Notes under the pieces: model-generated | What the model was told of the DNA's origin: nothing | Databases searched by the model: none | What the model saw: only the letters and a program-made list of their open reading frames with translations | Made by a program: the position numbers and the translations under genes | Source: Intoshia linei | Lineage: Eukaryota > Orthonectida > Rhopaluridae | Length of the DNA: 31,008 nucleotides | NCBI GenBank assembly: GCA_001642005.1 | Contig: LWCA01000350.1 | Span: forward strand, 1-31,008 | Direction of reading: 5' to 3' | Shown here: positions 28,001-31,008 of the stretch, piece after piece | Numbering within the stretch: the stretch's first letter is position 1 | Layout: the number at the start of each line of letters is the position of its first letter

Positions 28001-30831
28001 TGTAATATGTATTGCATGCATTATAGCCACGTCAAATTTGCGGTCAGTTTCAAATTCATGTGCGACCCGACTTCGTATATATATAATATACATTATACAT
28101 ATAGTACATGTATTAATAATATATGATACTAGGTTGACTGTTATGTACTACGTACAAACATCACCTAGTTATGCCGAGGGACATTTTTATTCTACCAAAA
28201 AAATAAATTCATGTTGAAAATCTAACTTAAAAATACCAATTATGTATCAATAATTAACGGAATCTTCACTTTATATAAATAATAACATTTATTATATATA
28301 TTTCAGGAAAAAATATTTCAGACGAATTTTACCAATATTGCAAAGGATTCAATCCATAGGATTGTAATAAATATAAAAATAATAATAACTAAGTTGTATT
28401 CCTTTTAGTTTCGTTGTTGTAGTTTAAGTCAGACATTCTCAACCCTTTTTCGCTGTGATACCCTAAGATGATATTACAAAAAACCTGTGGACCCACAAAA
28501 AAATTAATAATTACAATTTTTAATGAATCATTATATTAGGGTGAAACGAATGATGGTGAAATTAAGGTTGCTAAAACTGGAATTTTCACTAATAGTTTAG
28601 TAAAACTGATCTTTTCATTTTAGGGTTGTTAAGACTGAATTTTTCCATTAAGATTTGGTAAAACAAGAATTTTCACAAAAGGGTTGGTGAATTTTGATTT
28701 TTAGTTAAAATGATTTGACTTAAGTAGACAATGTCTACTACACATTTATCCCTTACATCCTTATCAAAATATAAAAAATAATTTTTACTTAAATTACAAT
28801 GTATAAATAATTATTTACACTAAAAATTACTCCCATGAAATATCATCAGTGTCGTGTTTACTTAATGTAAAATATACCAAAACAGCATTTATACTAATAA
28901 TATATTAATATTTATAAATATATAGTATTGCATAAAAAACCTGGTAACACCGAGTGCAGGGAAAATCAACGCCATCATTATTAAATGTACTGAGGTTGTA
29001 ATCATGACAGATTGTCGAAAATTGGAACTAGAATATATTACAAACAAATACATTGAAACTGCTTCAATCTCAACACAATTTATGAAACATATCATATATA
29101 CCAGGGGTTCCCACAATTTTTCCACGGCGGACCTGTAATAAATTATAAAATTTAACGCGGAACATTAAAGAAAAATTATGAGGCAACCTTTGATAAAATA
29201 ATTTGATAAAAAACGTTTAAATTGAATTTTAAATGGTAAAACTTTTTTCAAAATTATTAAAGGACCAGTAATGGTCCACCCACTAGCATTTGAGAAACGC
29301 TGAGTTATACTAAATCAATGATTTCTATCATGGCCGGTAGCACCAACATAGGGCGTTTGAGCCTTAGGTGGATCGTTGTAAATTTTTTTAACTTTGGGTA
29401 TTTTTACCTTTATACTCTTATTACTTATAGTTTTGTTAGATGCTGATTTAACACGTCTTCCTTTTAACAGCACCATCAATAAAAAATTACATTAATTTGT
29501 GTTTCCATAATTTAATAGTTAAATAACAAACATTTGGCAACAATAAGGTAAAAATGAATAATAAATAGGTAGGTAAAATCAATCCAATTTTTGATATCTA
29601 TTAAAAATTAATTCTGTAAATAAACAGATACAAACATGTATTAAAAAATTACCGATTCAGATATATTAAAGGTTTCAACATCAATAATATTAAAAATTTT
29701 GAGGCAAACAGTTGGAGTAGTAAAAAAAATTAACACAATAAGCAATATCAAAATTGTACACATTCGACGAAACATCAAAGTAGACCTCACATAAGCCAGA
29801 TTTTCCCTATAAAAAAGCACAAAATTAACATTAATATTAATATTAACGTTGTCATTCTATATTTATATAAATTTATAATTTACCAAATCAGATCAGTCGC
29901 ATTGGGAGCGTCACTAATTTTTGATGAATATAAATTGATGCTATTGTTGCGAACAGATTTAAATTTCATTTTAAAACTAAAAAAAAATAAGCATATTTCA
30001 TACGAAAAAAACTCTAAAGTTTCTGAAACAGAATCAAAGACTAAAAATGTGATTCCGATCGCTGTAGCAGAATTAAAGTTTGAACATTGTTGAGATAAAG
30101 CATCGTTATACTTGGAAAGTACATTTTTATAATATTCTCGAGAGCTATAATCAATAATATTCTCATTATTAACACAGCATGGAGAACACTTTAATTTGCA
30201 AGAATTGTTATACATTTTATACTTTTCTATAAAAATTTTATTTGAATCCAATTTTTTCATTTCAACCCGACATTCATATTCCTCAAAGCTGGTTTGGATT
30301 ATATCACTAAACCATGTTTATTTATCCATTTTAAATTATTTACAATTTTATAGCTTTAACCAACAATTTTTCCGTGTTTTTGACTAAATATATTTTTGGC
30401 TTGGGTTGGGTATCCGCATCTTTATACATGTCACTAATTAATTATACATTTTGTCAAATACTATTACTTGATCATTTCTTTCCAAAATTTGATTGTATTT
30501 AAAGAATGAGGATAAATATCAACAATCATTAAACAAGTTGATTTGTAAATCTTGGAAAAACATTATTATGGTCTATTCTAATTTGTTAAAATTTCAAAAT
30601 TACCTTATCAAATGTTTTTAAATGTAAAAGGCCGTAATGTATACCAAAAGCAGACATTATCATTATAACGTATACAATTATTGTGTGTGTCCATATGATG
30701 GGGGAACTAATTACATTTTTATAAACATTTATCCCTTTTTTTATTAACATAATATATATTCAATAAATAATAAATTTACTTGGCTGATATATTCAAATAT
30801 GTGGTTTTATCAAATTTTGAAAATTTGGATA
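25040..30831 (-). CDS. TMEM63: TMEM63 / OSCA (CSC1-like) mechanosensitive cation channel, 5' end outside the window
   Basis: Fourteen exons were joined in phase: 30780-30831, 30604-30706, 30344-30399, 29884-30306, 29653-29806, 29491-29597, 28941-29027, 28831-28893, 27775-27937, 25916-26021, 25406-25585, 25251-25363, 25166-25198 and 25040-25129 (about 575 aa visible; family usually 750-830). Family hallmarks in order: FDKTTYLNIS, SPIIWTH plus TM, the cytoplasmic loop with CSPCC, REYYKN and GITFLVF, ISDAP..DLIWENL, FFTTP, the paired TM helices (PTYLLFIFTLLLP, ALGVTS), SSSFFVNYLITNCFIG, LLRIPDLLLY, FQFNYG, TYSLICPII and FRQFVDRYNLFYEYK. These proteins form osmo- and stretch-activated cation channels in plasma or lysosomal membranes. 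The third exon could instead begin at 30433. Introns range from 36 to 1753 bp; the N-terminal exons lie beyond 31008. Confidence 0.94.
26269..26441. mobile_element. hAT MITE, 173 bp, with 7/8 target duplication
   Basis: Starts CAGGGTTCCCACTTTTTTCA and ends GGAATTTGGAGCGCTG. Flanked by GTATAATT and TTATAATT. An internal ATGGACCAGTAATGGTCCG inverted block is shared with 29102-29302, so both belong to one family. Confidence 0.85.
27230..27324. repeat. Exact 47-bp duplication around an N, likely assembly artefact
   Basis: 27230-27276 and 27278-27324 are identical, each ending in 12 C's, with a single N between them. A polymerase or assembly break in the poly-C tract, closed by a one-base gap, explains this better than a biological tandem duplication. 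The open frame crossing it is meaningless. Confidence 0.85.
27230..27600. mobile_element. hAT-type element (GGGTGTCA ends) with assembly gap
   Basis: Left end AAGGGTGTCAATTATTCGGCC and right end GAGTCTGACACCCCTG are inverted repeats of the common CAGGGGTGTCA hAT type, each followed inward by a GGCC-rich block (TCGGGCC / TTTGGCCCTCC). The target duplication is unclear (GAATCTAT against GTATAGAT). The left end is present twice because of the flaw at 27277. Confidence 0.7.
28129..28235 (-). repeat. Dispersed repeat family C, copy 3 (3' part)
   Basis: The 40-bp palindromic end (28129-28168, begins CTAGGTTGACTGTTATGTAC) is nearly the exact reverse complement of 17571-17610. It is followed by TTTTATTCTACCAAAAAAAT and CATGTTGAAAATCTAACTTA, matching the inner part of the other copies in reverse. 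Confidence 0.82.
28555..28725 (-). repeat. CCAACCCTTAAGG-type tandem tract, copy in TMEM63 intron
   Basis: In reverse, units such as TTCACCAACCC-TTTTGTGAAAATTC and CTTAATGGAAAAATTC repeat about four times. The tract starts at 28712 with CATTTTAACTAAAAATC, the same terminus as the element in CCDC96 intron 1. Confidence 0.65.
29102..29302. mobile_element. hAT MITE, 201 bp, with imperfect target duplication
   Basis: Starts CAGGGGTTCCCACAATTTTT and ends CATTTGAGAAACGCTG. Flanked by ATATATAC and AGTTATAC (6/8). Internal GGACCAGTAATGGTCC is shared with 26269-26441. It lies in the 463-bp TMEM63 intron between the LWKHKL and SNFRQS exons. Confidence 0.82.
29315..29476 (-). CDS. Possible nested small gene, 53 aa, basic
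   Basis: An open frame (MVLLKGRRVKSASN...) entirely inside a TMEM63 intron and on the same strand, from ATG at 29474-29476 to TGA at 29315-29317. It is strongly basic, then ends PPKAQTPYVGATGHDRNH. Composition and G+C are clearly above the surroundings, which suggests past or present selection. It cannot be spliced in phase to the flanking TMEM63 exons by any donor or acceptor I see. It may be an independent intronic gene, an exon relic or a retroposed fragment. The stop lies 4 bp from the hAT target duplication, so the original 3' end may have been altered. Confidence 0.4.
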   Translation of the reverse strand: MVLLKGRRVKSASNKTISNKSIKVKIPKVKKIYNDPPKAQTPYVGATGHDRNH

Positions 30832-31008
30832 CTAATATTATAATTAATAACTAAATTAATATATACAGTAGGGTTGGGAAATTTTTTTTTTTCGTAAAAA
30901 GCCACCAATTATACTATGAATAATTATATAAAAGTCATATTACTTTAAAAAAAATTAAAAAAATATAAAAAATCCTGATGCGCATTTCAATTTAACGTTC
31001 ATATGGTT
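30832..31008 (-). other. Upstream intron of the TMEM63-like gene
   Basis: A+T-rich sequence ahead of the first visible exon; no exon in a fitting phase could be recognised, so the N-terminal exons are expected beyond the right edge. Confidence 0.6.

Larger units (their letters stand above)
27938..28830 (-). other. TMEM63 intron with repeats
   Basis: 893 bp containing an inverted family C copy (28129-28235), a hAT-like start near 28430 (CAGACATTCTCAACCCTTTTT) and a CCCTTAAGG-type tract (28555-28725). Confidence 0.7.

Noticed and set aside
28970-29125. N-terminal part of the frame starting MEKLWEPLV as TMEM63 coding
   Set aside because: Its start lies in the hAT element. TMEM63 homology begins at SNFRQS, where the CTAG acceptor at 29028 gives the right phase with the upstream exon.
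30604-30750. Extending the TMEM63 exon upstream to an in-frame ATG near 30750
   Set aside because: The acceptor at 30707 joins the FDKTTYLNIS exon in phase with the family's usual spacing to the IIWTH motif; the longer version does not join.
1-31008. CRISPR arrays, tRNA or rRNA genes, bacterial operons
   Set aside because: No regular spacer arrays, tRNA cloverleaf or rRNA-like conserved sequence was seen; the gene structure is eukaryotic throughout.

Overview
The window is nuclear DNA of a eukaryote, most likely an animal. It is very rich in A+T, and its genes are split by GT-AG introns of two size classes: tiny ones (32-53 bp, several of 32-37 bp) and kilobase ones swollen by transposon debris. 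One gene is an orthologue of the ciliary protein CCDC96/CFAP184, so the organism probably builds motile cilia or flagella. Together with EGF-like secreted domains, hAT/Tc1/DDE transposon relics and tiny introns, this suggests a ciliated metazoan with a compact gene style (flatworm, orthonectid or dicyemid type). That placement is inference and the species is not identified.

Layout, left to right. 1-2192 is intergenic repeat debris. 2193-4013 is a DNA transposon with ~75-bp terminal inverted repeats around a DDE_Tnp_4 (Harbinger-like) transposase carrying one premature stop. 4040-4671 holds two very small candidate genes, tail to tail. 4831-10836 (+) is CCDC96 in six exons. 11522-15218 (-) is a novel 245-aa type I membrane protein (signal peptide, Cys-rich EGF-like module, TM helix) in six exons, four of its five introns being 34-35 bp or under 2.4 kb. 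16142-18433 (+) is a Rheb-like small GTPase with a CaaX end. 18465-22272 (-) is ribulose-phosphate 3-epimerase. 22531-25021 carries three small membrane-protein candidates. 25040 to beyond the right edge (-) is a TMEM63/OSCA-type mechanosensitive channel in at least 14 exons; its N-terminal exons lie outside the window.

Two pairs of convergent genes are packed extremely tightly (stop codons 31 and 18 bp apart), with poly(A) signals lying inside or next to the opposing reading frame, while introns of the same genes reach 3 kb. At least five hAT-type non-autonomous elements are recognisable, two with perfect 8-bp target duplications, and five further dispersed repeat families recur within the window. 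None of the open frames I could build needs a non-standard genetic code.

All exon structures were assembled by eye from splice consensus, reading-frame phase and family resemblance. No RNA evidence or database search was available.
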